Notes: generated by a model from the sequence alone, not told the origin. A stretch of DNA of 64,000 nt from Aquificota bacterium (GCA_013153635.1 JAADDZ010000006.1:20490-84489), one strand, 5' to 3'. Positions 36,681-46,839 are shown, counted from the stretch's first letter. Program-made: numbers and translations.

Positions 36681-37412
36681 TCAATTTTTATATCTATAGT
36701 ATTCTTGTGGTATTAGTTCAATTATTTTCTTTACTGCATCGTTTAACATAACCATAATCGCTTTTTCCATAGGTGTGTTTTTGTATTTAGATAACCCAAC
36801 TCCTAAAGGTATGTGTAATATACCGCCAATGATAGCTCCCACATTAAAGCTTGATGCTTTCCCTTCTACAATGGTTGAATTTATGATTCTTCCTGTTCTT
36901 ACATCTATAAGTCTTATGTTCATAGCTATGTACGCTTCTTTTATTTTTCCTGTTACTCCTCCGATTAGAGGAACTTTTCTTATAAAACCTCCTATAGTTC
37001 CGCCTATACCTTCAGCATTTGGTTCAAAAGCGATAATAGAACCTACTACTAGTATATCTGCTCCTTCCATTAGACCTTTCTGTGGGGCTTTTTCTTTTTG
37101 TATATAACCACTTTCGGCTAAGCTCATCTCTTTTTTTATAGCTTCTAGACCTTCGGTTCTCTCTAAAACTATGAATCTACCAGTTTTTACTAGAGCGTCT
37201 ATTAACATATCTCTTATCCCTTCTCCTATTCTTCCGTAACATTTTGCGGCTTTGCATTCAAAAGATGCTACTGCGATTCTTGCTTTTGGTCCTTCGTATT
37301 TTACTATCTCGTTTACAGATTTTTCTGTAGTAGATATAGATGTAGTTTGGACTTCTGCACAACCAGCTATAAATAGATAAGCACTTATAAAGATAAAAAT
37401 AAATTTTTTCAT
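36681..37412 (-). CDS. CsgG/curli-type lipoprotein
   Basis: A 243-residue lipoprotein: signal peptide with lipobox IAGC (C18), then RIAVASFECKA and IRDMLIDALVKTGRFIVLERTEGLEAIKKE, the CsgG-family core, and a C-terminal segment IRLIDVRTGRIINSTIVEGKA. CsgG forms an outer-membrane secretion pore for curli, but many related lipoproteins have unknown roles and no curli genes are nearby. Monocistronic. Confidence 0.82.
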   Translation of the reverse strand: MKKFIFIFISAYLFIAGCAEVQTTSISTTEKSVNEIVKYEGPKARIAVASFECKAAKCYGRIGEGIRDMLIDALVKTGRFIVLERTEGLEAIKKEMSLAESGYIQKEKAPQKGLMEGADILVVGSIIAFEPNAEGIGGTIGGFIRKVPLIGGVTGKIKEAYIAMNIRLIDVRTGRIINSTIVEGKASSFNVGAIIGGILHIPLGVGLSKYKNTPMEKAIMVMLNDAVKKIIELIPQEYYRYKN

Positions 37413-37510
37413 CTTATCCTCCTTTTTGTGGTGATTCTTTATTTTATGGAATAAAATAATGTAATTAAAATTCTAATTTAAAACCATTATAAATTATTGG
37501 GGTCAAGCAG

Positions 37511-38050
37511 ATGATACTAAATGATAAAACATTGAAAGATTTGATTAAAGAAAAAGAGCTAATTATAGAACCTTTAGATAATATACAGATACAAGCTTCT
37601 TCAGTTGATTTAAGACTTGGGAATGAGTTCCTTGTGTATAAGGGAAATATTGGTATTATTGATGTTAGGAGCATAAATTTAAATAATATGATAGAGAAAA
37701 AGAAGGTAGATGATTTTTTTGTTATAAATCCAAAGGAGTTTGTTTTGGCAACAACTTTAGAGTATGTAAAACTGCCAGATGATATTACCGCTTTTGTAGA
37801 GGGGAGGTCTTCTTTAGGTAGATTAGGATTATTTATAGAAAATGCTGGCTGGGTTGATGCAGGTTTTGAAGGTAATATAACGTTGGAATTCTTTAACGCT
37901 AATCATGTACCGATAAAGATATATCCGGGTATGCGTATCTGTCAGCTTGTTTTTGCAAAGATGGTACAAAAAGCCCAAAATCCATATAGAGGAAAATATT
38001 TTGGGCAAAGGGGAACAACTATGTCCAAGATATATATGGACAAATATTAG
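37511..38050 (+). CDS. dcd: dCTP deaminase
   Basis: A 179-residue trimeric enzyme that makes dUTP from dCTP for thymidylate synthesis. Motifs seen are SSVDLRLGNEF near the start, EGRSSLGRLGLF with the catalytic region, and NAGWVDAGFEGNITLEFFN. A bifunctional dCTP deaminase/dUTPase is not excluded. It precedes the secreted acidic protein by 16 bp. Confidence 0.94.
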   Translation: MILNDKTLKDLIKEKELIIEPLDNIQIQASSVDLRLGNEFLVYKGNIGIIDVRSINLNNMIEKKKVDDFFVINPKEFVLATTLEYVKLPDDITAFVEGRSSLGRLGLFIENAGWVDAGFEGNITLEFFNANHVPIKIYPGMRICQLVFAKMVQKAQNPYRGKYFGQRGTTMSKIYMDKY

Positions 38051-38066
38051 AAAGAGAGGGAATGTT

Positions 38067-39734
38067 ATGAAAAAGCTGTTATTTTTAGGAATATTAACGT
38101 CGGCGTTTGTTTTTTCTTCAGGTTTTGATTGTAATCTTGATGACAGCAATAACGATAATGGTACAGATACGGTAGAAGAAGAGGTACAATCTTCTTATCT
38201 GTTTTACAAAACAGACCTGAATCAATATTTTGTGGTAGACCCAAACAACCCTTTACCTGTGCAGGTTGAAGAGAATATAACAGATAACTCTCTTCAGCTA
38301 ATTGCTGGTGGTGATTTTGAAGATGAGAAGATAAAAAATATCCAAAATCAGTATGTAGTTTACATTAAAAATGGAAAAATCTATAAGATAGACTTAAGTA
38401 TAAATTCTGACCTAGCTCCTGAAAGGGTATCATCTGAAGATGATGTAGATTTTGTATGTGAGTCTAAAGGTTTTACAGATTTTCTTCTTAATAGAAAATC
38501 TGCTTATCTGTATAAAGTAGCTGATAATCTTTCTGACTGTGAAGATGATTATGATTGGTATTATGTTTATCTGGATATGTCTTTAGATGATAACCCAGTT
38601 AAAATAGGAGAGAAAGATATAATTATGCCTCTTTATGATAGGGATAGTGGGACTATCGTTGGGTGGCTGATAAGAGATGGAGATAATCTAAGGTATTGTG
38701 ATGAAGAGTTTGACGATTGTGATAAGGTTAAATACCTTGAGGATAACTTAGATGAAGATTATTTACCAAATATAAAATATTTAGGCTCTTTTACATATGT
38801 AGAAGAAGGAAATGAAGGAGGTCTTTTTAATAAAGACCTATTTGTGGTCAAAGATAGATTGTATCTATTTATTTACAATATAAACCAAACAGAAGAGGCA
38901 GTGTTCTTTGAGATACCTTCTTACCAATTCAGATATGATTATGAAAATATAGTACACCATCAAGAAGGAAACACTATCTATTTCACAGATGGCGGAAGAA
39001 TAATAAAAGTAGATATAAAAGAGATAGAAGATGACAAAGTTATAGAGATAGTTGCCGAAGTTGGTAACGCAAGGATAAAAGATTTTGTGATAACAGATAA
39101 CAGAATAGTTTTTGTTGCTAGCATCGAAAATCCAGATTTAGGAGATATAGATGCCCTTTATTCTGTGAAAAAAGATGGAGAAGATTTAAAGACTCTCATT
39201 CCTATATTAGGAGATAGGATAAGAACAATAGATATTGTTACCGCCTCTTCAGATAAAGTTTACTACAACGTAAAAGAAACATTACTTATTAATAACGAGC
39301 AAAGGACTATAGCAGGATACCTAAAGGACGATGATATTGCTACGATAAAGGAGTTTGAGTATGCGTATTGGGGGGGAGGTACATACTTGAAAGATGTTGA
39401 AGTTTTTAAACAACCAAGATTGTACAGAATATTGAAAATAGAGCAATGTGTTCACGGTGATGATTGTGCAAATAACGGAGCTATTTTCTCTTTTGAGGTG
39501 GAAGATTATAACAATCAGATTTCTATAGGGTTTGTACCTCTTGATATAAAAACTCATGAAGTTATGTATGGTTTTGGAAGTGTTCAGTTAGGAACTGGAT
39601 ACACTCAAGATTTAAAAGGAGATATTTTTTATCTAGATGTACAAGATGAGGATTCTCTATTGAGACTAACAAATAGCCCAAGTACTGATGAAAAAGCGGT
39701 TAGAATAGAAACAATCCCGTTTATTCTTAATTAA
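38067..39734 (+). CDS. Secreted acidic protein of unknown function
   Basis: A 555-residue protein starting at ATG 38067, chosen because GAGAGGG precedes it and a signal peptide begins there (cleavage about residue 18-20). The mature part begins Asn/Asp-rich (CNLDDSNNDNGTDTVEEEV), and Asp/Glu/Tyr content is high throughout. Repeated strand-turn patterns (KIYKIDL, RIIKVDIKEI, IDALYSVKKDGEDLKTL) suggest a beta-propeller. The Cys after the signal is not in a proper lipobox. No family is recognised. Its end overlaps a convergent radical SAM gene by 8 bp. Confidence 0.7.
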   Translation: MKKLLFLGILTSAFVFSSGFDCNLDDSNNDNGTDTVEEEVQSSYLFYKTDLNQYFVVDPNNPLPVQVEENITDNSLQLIAGGDFEDEKIKNIQNQYVVYIKNGKIYKIDLSINSDLAPERVSSEDDVDFVCESKGFTDFLLNRKSAYLYKVADNLSDCEDDYDWYYVYLDMSLDDNPVKIGEKDIIMPLYDRDSGTIVGWLIRDGDNLRYCDEEFDDCDKVKYLEDNLDEDYLPNIKYLGSFTYVEEGNEGGLFNKDLFVVKDRLYLFIYNINQTEEAVFFEIPSYQFRYDYENIVHHQEGNTIYFTDGGRIIKVDIKEIEDDKVIEIVAEVGNARIKDFVITDNRIVFVASIENPDLGDIDALYSVKKDGEDLKTLIPILGDRIRTIDIVTASSDKVYYNVKETLLINNEQRTIAGYLKDDDIATIKEFEYAYWGGGTYLKDVEVFKQPRLYRILKIEQCVHGDDCANNGAIFSFEVEDYNNQISIGFVPLDIKTHEVMYGFGSVQLGTGYTQDLKGDIFYLDVQDEDSLLRLTNSPSTDEKAVRIETIPFILN

Positions 39735-40635
39735 CACACATAAAAACGATATTGCCTATCTTTTTTTCTTTTAAAAGACCTCTCTTTTTGAGGTCTTTTA
39801 ATTTGTTTATAGTACCTATATCAAAAAGCTCTAATATATCTTCTTTAGGTAGAGGTCTTAATTTTAGAGTTTTTAAGAGGTCTTTTTCATCTAGGCTGAA
39901 TTTCTTTAAATTAGACTGTTTTCTTTTTATAACAAAAACATTTAATCCATAGAAATATTCTGCTAATTCTTCGAGCTTTTGGCTTGACACAGCATCTACA
40001 TTATAGGCAGGTGGTCTATCTATCGTTCCAATATCTACTCTATCTGGTTTTATCTCTCTTAGGATTTGGGCTATATTCTTTATCTCTTCTATATCATCAT
40101 TAATATTTTTAACTATAAGAACCTCTATAATAAGCTCTCCATTGAAAATCTTCCTAAAAGATTTAATACCTGAAATTATCTGTGTTATAGATATATTTTT
40201 TAATGGTCTATCTACTTTTTTAAATATAGTATCAGATACAGCGTCCACAGAGAGTTTTACCATATCTAATTTAGATAGAGTTTTTCTTATTTTTGGGTTT
40301 GGGATAGTTGAAGCGTTAGATAGTATTAGAGTTTTTGAGCTTTTTTTTATTGAATTTAGCAAATCTATAAGGGTATCCAACTTTGTATAAAGGGTAGGTT
40401 CTCCGTTTGCTGTGATAGTTATAACATCAGGATATGGATTTTTAGAGAAGAATTCTTTTAGTTCTTGGATTATCTCTTTTGGAGATGGTTCGTTTTGGAT
40501 ATAGTCTGTTTTTTTCCCTTTTTCTAGTTCACAGTACAGACAGTCAAAATTACAGCTTTTTATCTTAGGAGATAAATCTATTCCAACAGATACTCCAAAT
40601 CTTCTAGATTTAACTGGTCCAAATATATATCTCAT
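39727..40635 (-). CDS. Radical SAM protein (COG0731-like)
   Basis: A 302-residue radical SAM enzyme. The cluster motif is CNFDCLYC (about residues 28-35), after an N-terminus RYIFGPVKSRRFGVSVGIDLSP typical of short COG0731-like proteins. A glycine-rich TITANGEPTLY SAM segment follows. The C-terminal 70 residues are helical with a small winged-helix-like end. Substrate unknown. Confidence 0.85.
   Translation of the reverse strand: MRYIFGPVKSRRFGVSVGIDLSPKIKSCNFDCLYCELEKGKKTDYIQNEPSPKEIIQELKEFFSKNPYPDVITITANGEPTLYTKLDTLIDLLNSIKKSSKTLILSNASTIPNPKIRKTLSKLDMVKLSVDAVSDTIFKKVDRPLKNISITQIISGIKSFRKIFNGELIIEVLIVKNINDDIEEIKNIAQILREIKPDRVDIGTIDRPPAYNVDAVSSQKLEELAEYFYGLNVFVIKRKQSNLKKFSLDEKDLLKTLKLRPLPKEDILELFDIGTINKLKDLKKRGLLKEKKIGNIVFMCVN
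39773..39799 (+). terminator. Inverted repeat inside the radical SAM gene tail
   Basis: A perfect 10-bp stem AAAAGACCTC/GAGGTCTTTT with a 7-nt T-rich loop. It lies 38 bp after the stop of the plus-strand acidic protein gene but inside the coding end of the opposite gene. It could terminate the plus-strand transcript; the T-tract is partly in the stem. Confidence 0.45.
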
Positions 40636-40702
40636 GTATATTTCCTAACTTAATTTTGCTTTTAAAGTTAGATGGTTTATAAGATTTTGCAAATTTTGAT
40701 AT

Positions 40703-40730
40703 AAAAAGAGAGCCTCTTTAGAGGCTCTTT
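40703..40730 (-). terminator. Terminator of the RND efflux operon
   Basis: 8-bp stem AGAGCCTC/GAGGCTCT with a 4-nt loop, followed on the minus strand by CTCTTTTTAT, just past the RND pump stop. Confidence 0.85.
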
Positions 40731-40735
40731 AGGTA

Positions 40736-43700
40736 CTATTGTTCTTCTTCACCTTTTTCTTTTTTTATCATGTCTTCTAGTTCTTTGATTCTCTCTTCTA
40801 GTTCTTTGATTCTTTCTACTTCTGGTTTTTCTTCTTCAGGTTTAGCTTCTAGTGGAACTGCTGGCATCATGTTCAATGCTCTTTCTCTTTCCATCATGTA
40901 GTAAAGCACCGGTATAGCTACTATAGTAAGAAGAGTAGATGCAAAAGTCCCAAATATGAGAGATATAGCAAGTCCATTGAATATTGGGTCAAAGATAATA
41001 ACAAAAGCTCCAACTATTAAAGCTCCAGCTGTTAAAAGTATTGGTCTTGTTCTTATGATTCCAGCTTCTAATAGAGCCTGTTCTACAGAGTAACCTTCTT
41101 TTAGTTTCTCTTCTGCAAATTCTACTATAAGGATTGAGTTTCTAAGGATTATCCCAGCTAACGCTATAAATCCTATCATAGAGGTTGCTGTAAAGAACGC
41201 CCCCATTAACCAGTGTCCCGGAACGATACCAACTAATGTAAATGGGATTGGTGACATTAGAACTAATGGTGCGCTAAACGATTTAAACCAACCAACAAGT
41301 AGTACATAAAGACCTACTAAGGCTAAAGCAAAGGCAATACCCATGTCTCTGAAAGTTTCGTAAGTAATCTGCCACTCTCCGTCCCATTTTAAGAAATATC
41401 TGTCGACAAAGGTTGGTACGCTTGTAAGTAGATGTTTTATACCTTTTCCGTCTGGAGTCTCTAGATTTTTTATTGTGTCCCACAGGTCTATAATTGGATA
41501 AACTGGACTACCGTAAGACTCGTCAACATTAGCTATAACGTATACGACTCCTTGGAGATTCTTTCTATATATATCTTTTTCTGTATTTTTTTCATCTATG
41601 AAAATTAAACTTCTAAGAGGGATAAGAGTTCCTTTTGGAGTGAGAACTTTTAGAGAGAGTATCTTTTCTAATGAGTTTCTAAACTCTTCCTCTAGTCTAA
41701 CAACTATCTCTATTGGGTATATGCTGTCGTATCTATGTACTAGACCAATTGGGTCTTCTGCAAGGGCTAATCTAAGTAATTTAACAAGCATATCTTCAGT
41801 AAAACCGTATCTTTTTGCCATTCTACTGTTTATTCGAACAGTGTATTCCCTTTGAGGGTGATTGTCATATATCCCAACATCAACTATACCCGGAGTTTTC
41901 TCAAAAATGTCTCTTATTTTATAAGCTAGTAATAGTCTACCTTCTAGTTCTGGTCCATATATTTCAGCGACTATAGGAGATAATACTGGAGGACCTGGTG
42001 GAGGTTCTACGATAGCTATGTATTTAGCACCATATTTTTTTGCTATTTTTGCTATTGAAGGTCTTATCCTTTCTGCTATTTCGTGAGACTGCTGTTCTCT
42101 ATGGTACTTACCTACAAGGTTTATCTTTATCATAGCTTGGTTTTTACCTTCTCTTAGGTAGTAGTGTCGCACCAATCCATTAAAGTCAAATGGTGCAGGA
42201 GTACCTACATATAAGACGTAATTTTCTACCTCTTTTACAGTTCTAATGTAAGAAGCTATATCTTTTACTACATCGTAGGTGCCTTGTAACGTAGTACCTT
42301 CTGGCATGTCAAGTACAACAAATAGTTCACTTTTGTTATCGTAAGGTAGCATTTTGACTAGAACTGTCCTGCTTACGAGAAGCCCAACAGATACTATCAT
42401 CAGTATAGCTATAAACCCAAGGAATATCCATCTTTTTAGACGGCTTTCAAATAGTGGGAGATAGATTTTTTCTAACAGCAATGCGATTATTCCTGCTCTT
42501 GCCTCGTACTCCTTTGCTGTTTCTTCAGAAGAGGCTGTTTTGTAAACATTTTTTAGTAGTCTCAAAGCCATATAAGGGGTTAATATAAAAGCAACTATCA
42601 TCGAGAAAAACATCGCTACTGAAGCATTAATAGGTATCGGTCTCATGTAAGGACCCATCATTCCAGTTACGAAAGCCATAGGCATAAGAGCAACGATAAC
42701 TGTGAAAGTTGCAAGTATAGTTGGGTTTCCTACTTCATCAGTAGCTTTTATTGCCGCTAGTTCTGGGTCATCTTCTTTTCCTTCTTCAAACCATCTATGA
42801 ATATTCTCTATAACTACTATAGCGTCATCAACTAAGATACCAATTGCAAAGATTAGAGCAAACAATGTAACCCTGTTTAGGGTAAAGCCATACATCTCAC
42901 TTAGGAATAGAGCTATAGATAAAGTAGTAGGAACTGTAAAGGCTATGATAATTGCTTCTTTCCACCCAAGAGCAAAAGCTATCAGTAAAACAACAGAAAA
43001 GGTTGCGATTAGTAAGTGTTCTATTAGTTCTATAGCTTTTTCGTTGGCTGTCTCTCCATAGTTCCTAGTGATTTTTACATGAATGTCGTGAGGTATAACC
43101 TCTCCTTTCATCTCTTCTAGTTTTTCTATAACTTTTTCAGCTATAACAACTGCATTACTTCCTTTTTTCTTTGCTATCGCTATTGTTACTGCATTGTATA
43201 GCCTATTAACGTCTCCTTCTCCTTGAGGTCCCCACCCAAATTGGACGTAGTTATCTATCTCTCCTTCTCCTTCTACTACCGTAGCAACGTCTTTTAGGTA
43301 TATCGGTCTATTGTGGTAAACAGTGACGATAAGATTCTCTATATCTCTTTTGTTTTTAAAGAACTTTCCAGCTCTAAGTTTGAATCTGTAGTTTGTTTTA
43401 TCAAACTCTCCAGCTATGAGAGATACATTTGCAGTTCTTATCGCTTCTACTAATTGAGGTAGGAGAATCTTATAAGCGTTTAACTTTGCAGGGTCAAAGT
43501 ATATGATATATTTTTTGGATTCTGAACCTAGTATAAAAGACCTTGAAACATTCGTCAGTTTTTTTACTTCGTCTTCGACTACTTCTGCGACTCTTCTTAC
43601 TTCATAAGAGGTGTATTTATCACTGTATAAAGTTATGGCTAGTATAGGAACGTCGTTGATTGAGTAATCTTGGACTATTGGGTTAAGAGCTCCCGGGGGC

Positions 43701-44071
43701 ATTTTGTGGTAGTTTGACATGAGTTTACTGTACAGTCTTACAAGAGCATATTCAGGGTCAGTACCAACGAAGAATCGGACAGTAGTCATACCAAAACCTT
43801 CACCTGCATATGAATAAACATATTCAACTCCGGGAATTTCCCACATGAGTTTTTCTAGAGGTTTAACTACTAGCTGATTTATCTCTTGTGCTTCCCCTCC
43901 GGGAAAGGGTACAAGTATATCAATCATAGGAACAACGATTTGAGGTTCTTCTTCTTTTGGAGTAGTTACTACAGCAAATATCCCCAGTAGTATAGCGGTA
44001 AATCCAAGTATTGGAGTTAACTTTGACTTTATAAAGAATTTAGCGATACTTCCTGCTAATCCTAATTTCAT
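40736..44071 (-). CDS. RND efflux permease with C-terminal coiled coil
   Basis: A 1111-residue inner-membrane pump with the full RND plan: TM1 (about 15-33), a periplasmic domain, TM2-6, a cytoplasmic loop, TM7, a second periplasmic domain and TM8-12. The TM4 proton-relay segment is FAIGILVDDAIVVIENIHRW. A cytoplasmic tail of about 45 residues (ERIKELEERIKELEDMI) forms heptads, an unusual extra. It is encoded 2 bp after the adaptor gene and should form a tripartite pump with it and the TolC-like protein. The substrate is undetermined; the AcrB and heavy-metal branches cannot be told apart with confidence. Confidence 0.92.
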   Translation of the reverse strand: MKLGLAGSIAKFFIKSKLTPILGFTAILLGIFAVVTTPKEEEPQIVVPMIDILVPFPGGEAQEINQLVVKPLEKLMWEIPGVEYVYSYAGEGFGMTTVRFFVGTDPEYALVRLYSKLMSNYHKMPPGALNPIVQDYSINDVPILAITLYSDKYTSYEVRRVAEVVEDEVKKLTNVSRSFILGSESKKYIIYFDPAKLNAYKILLPQLVEAIRTANVSLIAGEFDKTNYRFKLRAGKFFKNKRDIENLIVTVYHNRPIYLKDVATVVEGEGEIDNYVQFGWGPQGEGDVNRLYNAVTIAIAKKKGSNAVVIAEKVIEKLEEMKGEVIPHDIHVKITRNYGETANEKAIELIEHLLIATFSVVLLIAFALGWKEAIIIAFTVPTTLSIALFLSEMYGFTLNRVTLFALIFAIGILVDDAIVVIENIHRWFEEGKEDDPELAAIKATDEVGNPTILATFTVIVALMPMAFVTGMMGPYMRPIPINASVAMFFSMIVAFILTPYMALRLLKNVYKTASSEETAKEYEARAGIIALLLEKIYLPLFESRLKRWIFLGFIAILMIVSVGLLVSRTVLVKMLPYDNKSELFVVLDMPEGTTLQGTYDVVKDIASYIRTVKEVENYVLYVGTPAPFDFNGLVRHYYLREGKNQAMIKINLVGKYHREQQSHEIAERIRPSIAKIAKKYGAKYIAIVEPPPGPPVLSPIVAEIYGPELEGRLLLAYKIRDIFEKTPGIVDVGIYDNHPQREYTVRINSRMAKRYGFTEDMLVKLLRLALAEDPIGLVHRYDSIYPIEIVVRLEEEFRNSLEKILSLKVLTPKGTLIPLRSLIFIDEKNTEKDIYRKNLQGVVYVIANVDESYGSPVYPIIDLWDTIKNLETPDGKGIKHLLTSVPTFVDRYFLKWDGEWQITYETFRDMGIAFALALVGLYVLLVGWFKSFSAPLVLMSPIPFTLVGIVPGHWLMGAFFTATSMIGFIALAGIILRNSILIVEFAEEKLKEGYSVEQALLEAGIIRTRPILLTAGALIVGAFVIIFDPIFNGLAISLIFGTFASTLLTIVAIPVLYYMMERERALNMMPAVPLEAKPEEEKPEVERIKELEERIKELEDMIKKEKGEEEQ

Positions 44072-44073
44072 TC

Positions 44074-45243
44074 TTATCCTCCCAATTTACATCCATCACA
44101 GGCTTTTTCTACATTTCTTATTATGATAACGTCACCTTCTTCTAGACCGGCTATTACCTCTACTTCATTTCCATAGTCTTCACCTAATTTTACATAGGTG
44201 AGTCTTATTATATTGTCTGTTCCTACTTTATATACAGCTTTTAGCTGGTTCCATTCTATTACTGCTGATTTAGGAATGATGATTTTTTCTCTTCCTTTGA
44301 TTGTTAGATTCAAAACGCCGTACATTCCAGAGGATAACCCTTGTAATTGAGGGACTTTTACTTTTATAGAGAAACTTCTATTTTTAGGGTCTATGTTTGG
44401 ATTAAGCTCTATTATTTTTCCTTTTACAGTTTTTCCAAGATTTACAATGTGAACTGTTACTTCTTGTCCGTGTTTAACATATGGTAGTAGAGATTCGTCT
44501 AGCTGTGCATAGTATACAAAGTCGGTATTTCCTATGACGAATATGGGATAACCGGGAGTTGCCATATCTCCAACGTCTTTTAATTTTTTTAGGACATAAC
44601 CGTCAAAGGGAGACCTAACTATTGTATATCCTAGCATTACTTTCGCTAATTTTAACTGGGCTCTGACTTGTTTTTCTTTCGCATCTAGTTGTTTTAGTTT
44701 TGCAAGGATAGCATCTAGTTGTGATTTAGCTCCTATCATTTTTGTTTCTATTTCTTCTAGTTGCTGTTTTGATATGGAATTTTGTAAATAAAGGTTTTTG
44801 AATCTTTCGTAGGTTCTTTTTGCAAATCTATATGCTTGTTCTGCGGCTCTTTTTCCAGCTAAGGCTTCTTGTCTTGCTTTTGCGATTTCTTCTAATCCTG
44901 CTTCAGCTTGTTTTATCCTTTGGACTATATCACTGTCATCTAGGATAGCTAAAGTCTGTCCTTTTTTAACAAAATCGCCTTCGTCTACTTCTATCCTTTC
45001 TATTTCAGCCATCACTTTAGTGGCTACTTTTGCATTTTCGTCAGATGTAATCATACCGTCGGCTTGGTACAGCTCTGGAAGTCTCACTGTTTGGATTTTC
45101 ATCGTTTCAACGCCTGTTACTACTTTTATGTATTTTTTCTCTTCTCCGGGAGAGACTTTTTCATGGAAGAACCCTGCCAACCAAAGAACAAAAAAGCTCA
45201 CTGGTATAAAAAAGATTATTAGGAATTTAAGTATTTTCTTCAT
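44074..45243 (-). CDS. RND periplasmic adaptor (HlyD/AcrA-type)
   Basis: A 389-residue membrane fusion protein with an N-terminal TM (about residues 5-25). The first lipoyl half is IERIEVDEGDFVKKGQTLA; a helical hairpin runs about 105-195 (ISKQQLEEIETKMIGAKSQL); the second lipoyl half is VRSPFDGYVLKKLKDVGDM. The barrel and membrane-proximal domains end in EGDVIIIRN and a Cys pair (CDGC). It overlaps the upstream TolC-like gene by 4 bp and is followed by the pump gene. Confidence 0.93.
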   Translation of the reverse strand: MKKILKFLIIFFIPVSFFVLWLAGFFHEKVSPGEEKKYIKVVTGVETMKIQTVRLPELYQADGMITSDENAKVATKVMAEIERIEVDEGDFVKKGQTLAILDDSDIVQRIKQAEAGLEEIAKARQEALAGKRAAEQAYRFAKRTYERFKNLYLQNSISKQQLEEIETKMIGAKSQLDAILAKLKQLDAKEKQVRAQLKLAKVMLGYTIVRSPFDGYVLKKLKDVGDMATPGYPIFVIGNTDFVYYAQLDESLLPYVKHGQEVTVHIVNLGKTVKGKIIELNPNIDPKNRSFSIKVKVPQLQGLSSGMYGVLNLTIKGREKIIIPKSAVIEWNQLKAVYKVGTDNIIRLTYVKLGEDYGNEVEVIAGLEEGDVIIIRNVEKACDGCKLGG

Positions 45244-46760
45244 TGCTCAAAACCCTCCATAAGCATTCCTGATTGATACTTAAGTTCTAACACGGCAACC
45301 TGACAATCGTGGTTCGCTTTTGCATAGTCAAACTTGATTTTATCATACATAGTTTGTGTGTCTAGTAAGTCTATAATAGAAATTAGTTGATTTCTATAGC
45401 TGTTCTCTGTGATTTTTAAAACTTCTTTTGCGTAGTTTAGATTTTCTTTTGCGGTCATGAGTTTCTTTTTGTGGATTAACATCTCTTCGTAAGCTTTATA
45501 CACATTAAATTTGATGAATTCTTCAAAACCTTTTTCTCCATGTCTGTATCTTTTGTACGTAGATTTTGCGGCTTTGTATTTGTATACTCTTTGAAGTCCA
45601 TTAAACACTACCCAGTCTAATCCTATTCCATATGTATGGTATCCTGTTCTTCTATCTATTCTCCCTATAACATTACTGTAAGTTTCATAGTTATAGAACA
45701 GTCCAACTTCTGGTTTGAAAGAGGCTAATTCCATTTTTATCATATCTTTAGAGATAGCTACTTTTTTTCTCATTGCAAGAAGGTCTGACCTGTGTTTTAT
45801 TGCGTAATCTTGATAGTAGGTGACAGGTTGCTTTATGGTTTCACATATAAGTTTACCTTGTACATCTATATCTTTTGGGTTCATATTGTCTACACCCATA
45901 GCTAGGAGAAGACCTCTTTTTGCTATTAGGTAGTTATTCTTAGCTTCTGTAATTCTACTTCTTGCTTCTAGCATGTATACTTTGGCTCTTAGAACATCGG
46001 CAAATACAGCAAGCCCATTTTGATGCATCTGCAAGGCGGTTCTATAATGTCTCTCTGCTGATTTGTAGGCTTGTCTTGCCAGCTCTATAGCTTCTTTTGC
46101 TAACAATGCTCCGTAGAAAGCTTTTGATGTATCGTATATAGCTTTTTCTCTAGACCTTACTAACTCTCTTTTTGTAGCTAGATAGTCTTTTTTTCTTATA
46201 CTTAGCCCTGTTAGTAACTTTCCACCTGTGTATAGAGGTTGTTTTATTTCAAATTTTATTGAAAAGTTCCCTGTCCATGGATAGTCTGGTTCTGTTTTTA
46301 CTATTTCGTAACCTTGTTGAAAGTCGGGTAGTACATCTCCAAAAAAGCCTCCAAATACTGGAAAGCCTTCTACAAAGGTACCAAAGCCCATGTTAGGTAT
46401 CTGTACTAGAGCCTTTGCATCTCTCATGTCCATATATCTTCCAAAGGTTTGCAAACTTACATCTTTTTGTAGAACTTTGTAAAATGCTCCCCAAGCTGGG
46501 TTGTTTGTTTTTAGTGCGAGGATTGAGAAGGTTATTTTTGGAAAGAGATTCCCAAAGACCGCTTTATATTCGTATCTTTTGGATTTTACTTCTTTTTCTT
46601 TTGCACGAAGTTCATAGTTGTTTCGTAGAGCTTGGTTTATGGCTTCTTCCAGCGTCAGCTTCACCGGTGAAACTCTCTGGATATTTTGCTTCTGCTGGGC
46701 AAAAGAGATGCTATTTACTATCAGGGCTAAGGTTATGATTAATGCCCATTTACACTTCAT
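45240..46760 (-). CDS. TolC-family outer-membrane efflux protein
   Basis: A 506-residue outer-membrane channel protein. The signal peptide ends about residue 21 (SFA), and KLTLEEAINQALRNNYEL begins the first OEP repeat. An extended Gly/Pro/aromatic-rich loop (about 75-150) is longer than in the other TolC-like protein of this window. The second repeat ends with RNQLISIIDLLDTQTMYD. It is first in the RND operon. Confidence 0.92.
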   Translation of the reverse strand: MKCKWALIITLALIVNSISFAQQKQNIQRVSPVKLTLEEAINQALRNNYELRAKEKEVKSKRYEYKAVFGNLFPKITFSILALKTNNPAWGAFYKVLQKDVSLQTFGRYMDMRDAKALVQIPNMGFGTFVEGFPVFGGFFGDVLPDFQQGYEIVKTEPDYPWTGNFSIKFEIKQPLYTGGKLLTGLSIRKKDYLATKRELVRSREKAIYDTSKAFYGALLAKEAIELARQAYKSAERHYRTALQMHQNGLAVFADVLRAKVYMLEARSRITEAKNNYLIAKRGLLLAMGVDNMNPKDIDVQGKLICETIKQPVTYYQDYAIKHRSDLLAMRKKVAISKDMIKMELASFKPEVGLFYNYETYSNVIGRIDRRTGYHTYGIGLDWVVFNGLQRVYKYKAAKSTYKRYRHGEKGFEEFIKFNVYKAYEEMLIHKKKLMTAKENLNYAKEVLKITENSYRNQLISIIDLLDTQTMYDKIKFDYAKANHDCQVAVLELKYQSGMLMEGFEQ

Positions 46761-46810
46761 CTTTAAAACCTCCAGCGTGTTAAAACATATTCTTATTACT
46801 CTGTAATATA

Positions 46811-46839
46811 ATATTAGTATATTCTTATATTCTTTACAA
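46811..46839 (-). promoter_or_regulatory. Candidate promoter of the RND efflux operon
   Basis: TTGTAA (46839-46834), 17-bp spacer, TAATAT (46816-46811), 51 bp before the tolC-like ATG. The 263-bp gap 46761-47023 is extremely AT-rich and contains nothing else I can identify beyond promoter-like sequence for both divergent genes. Confidence 0.45.
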
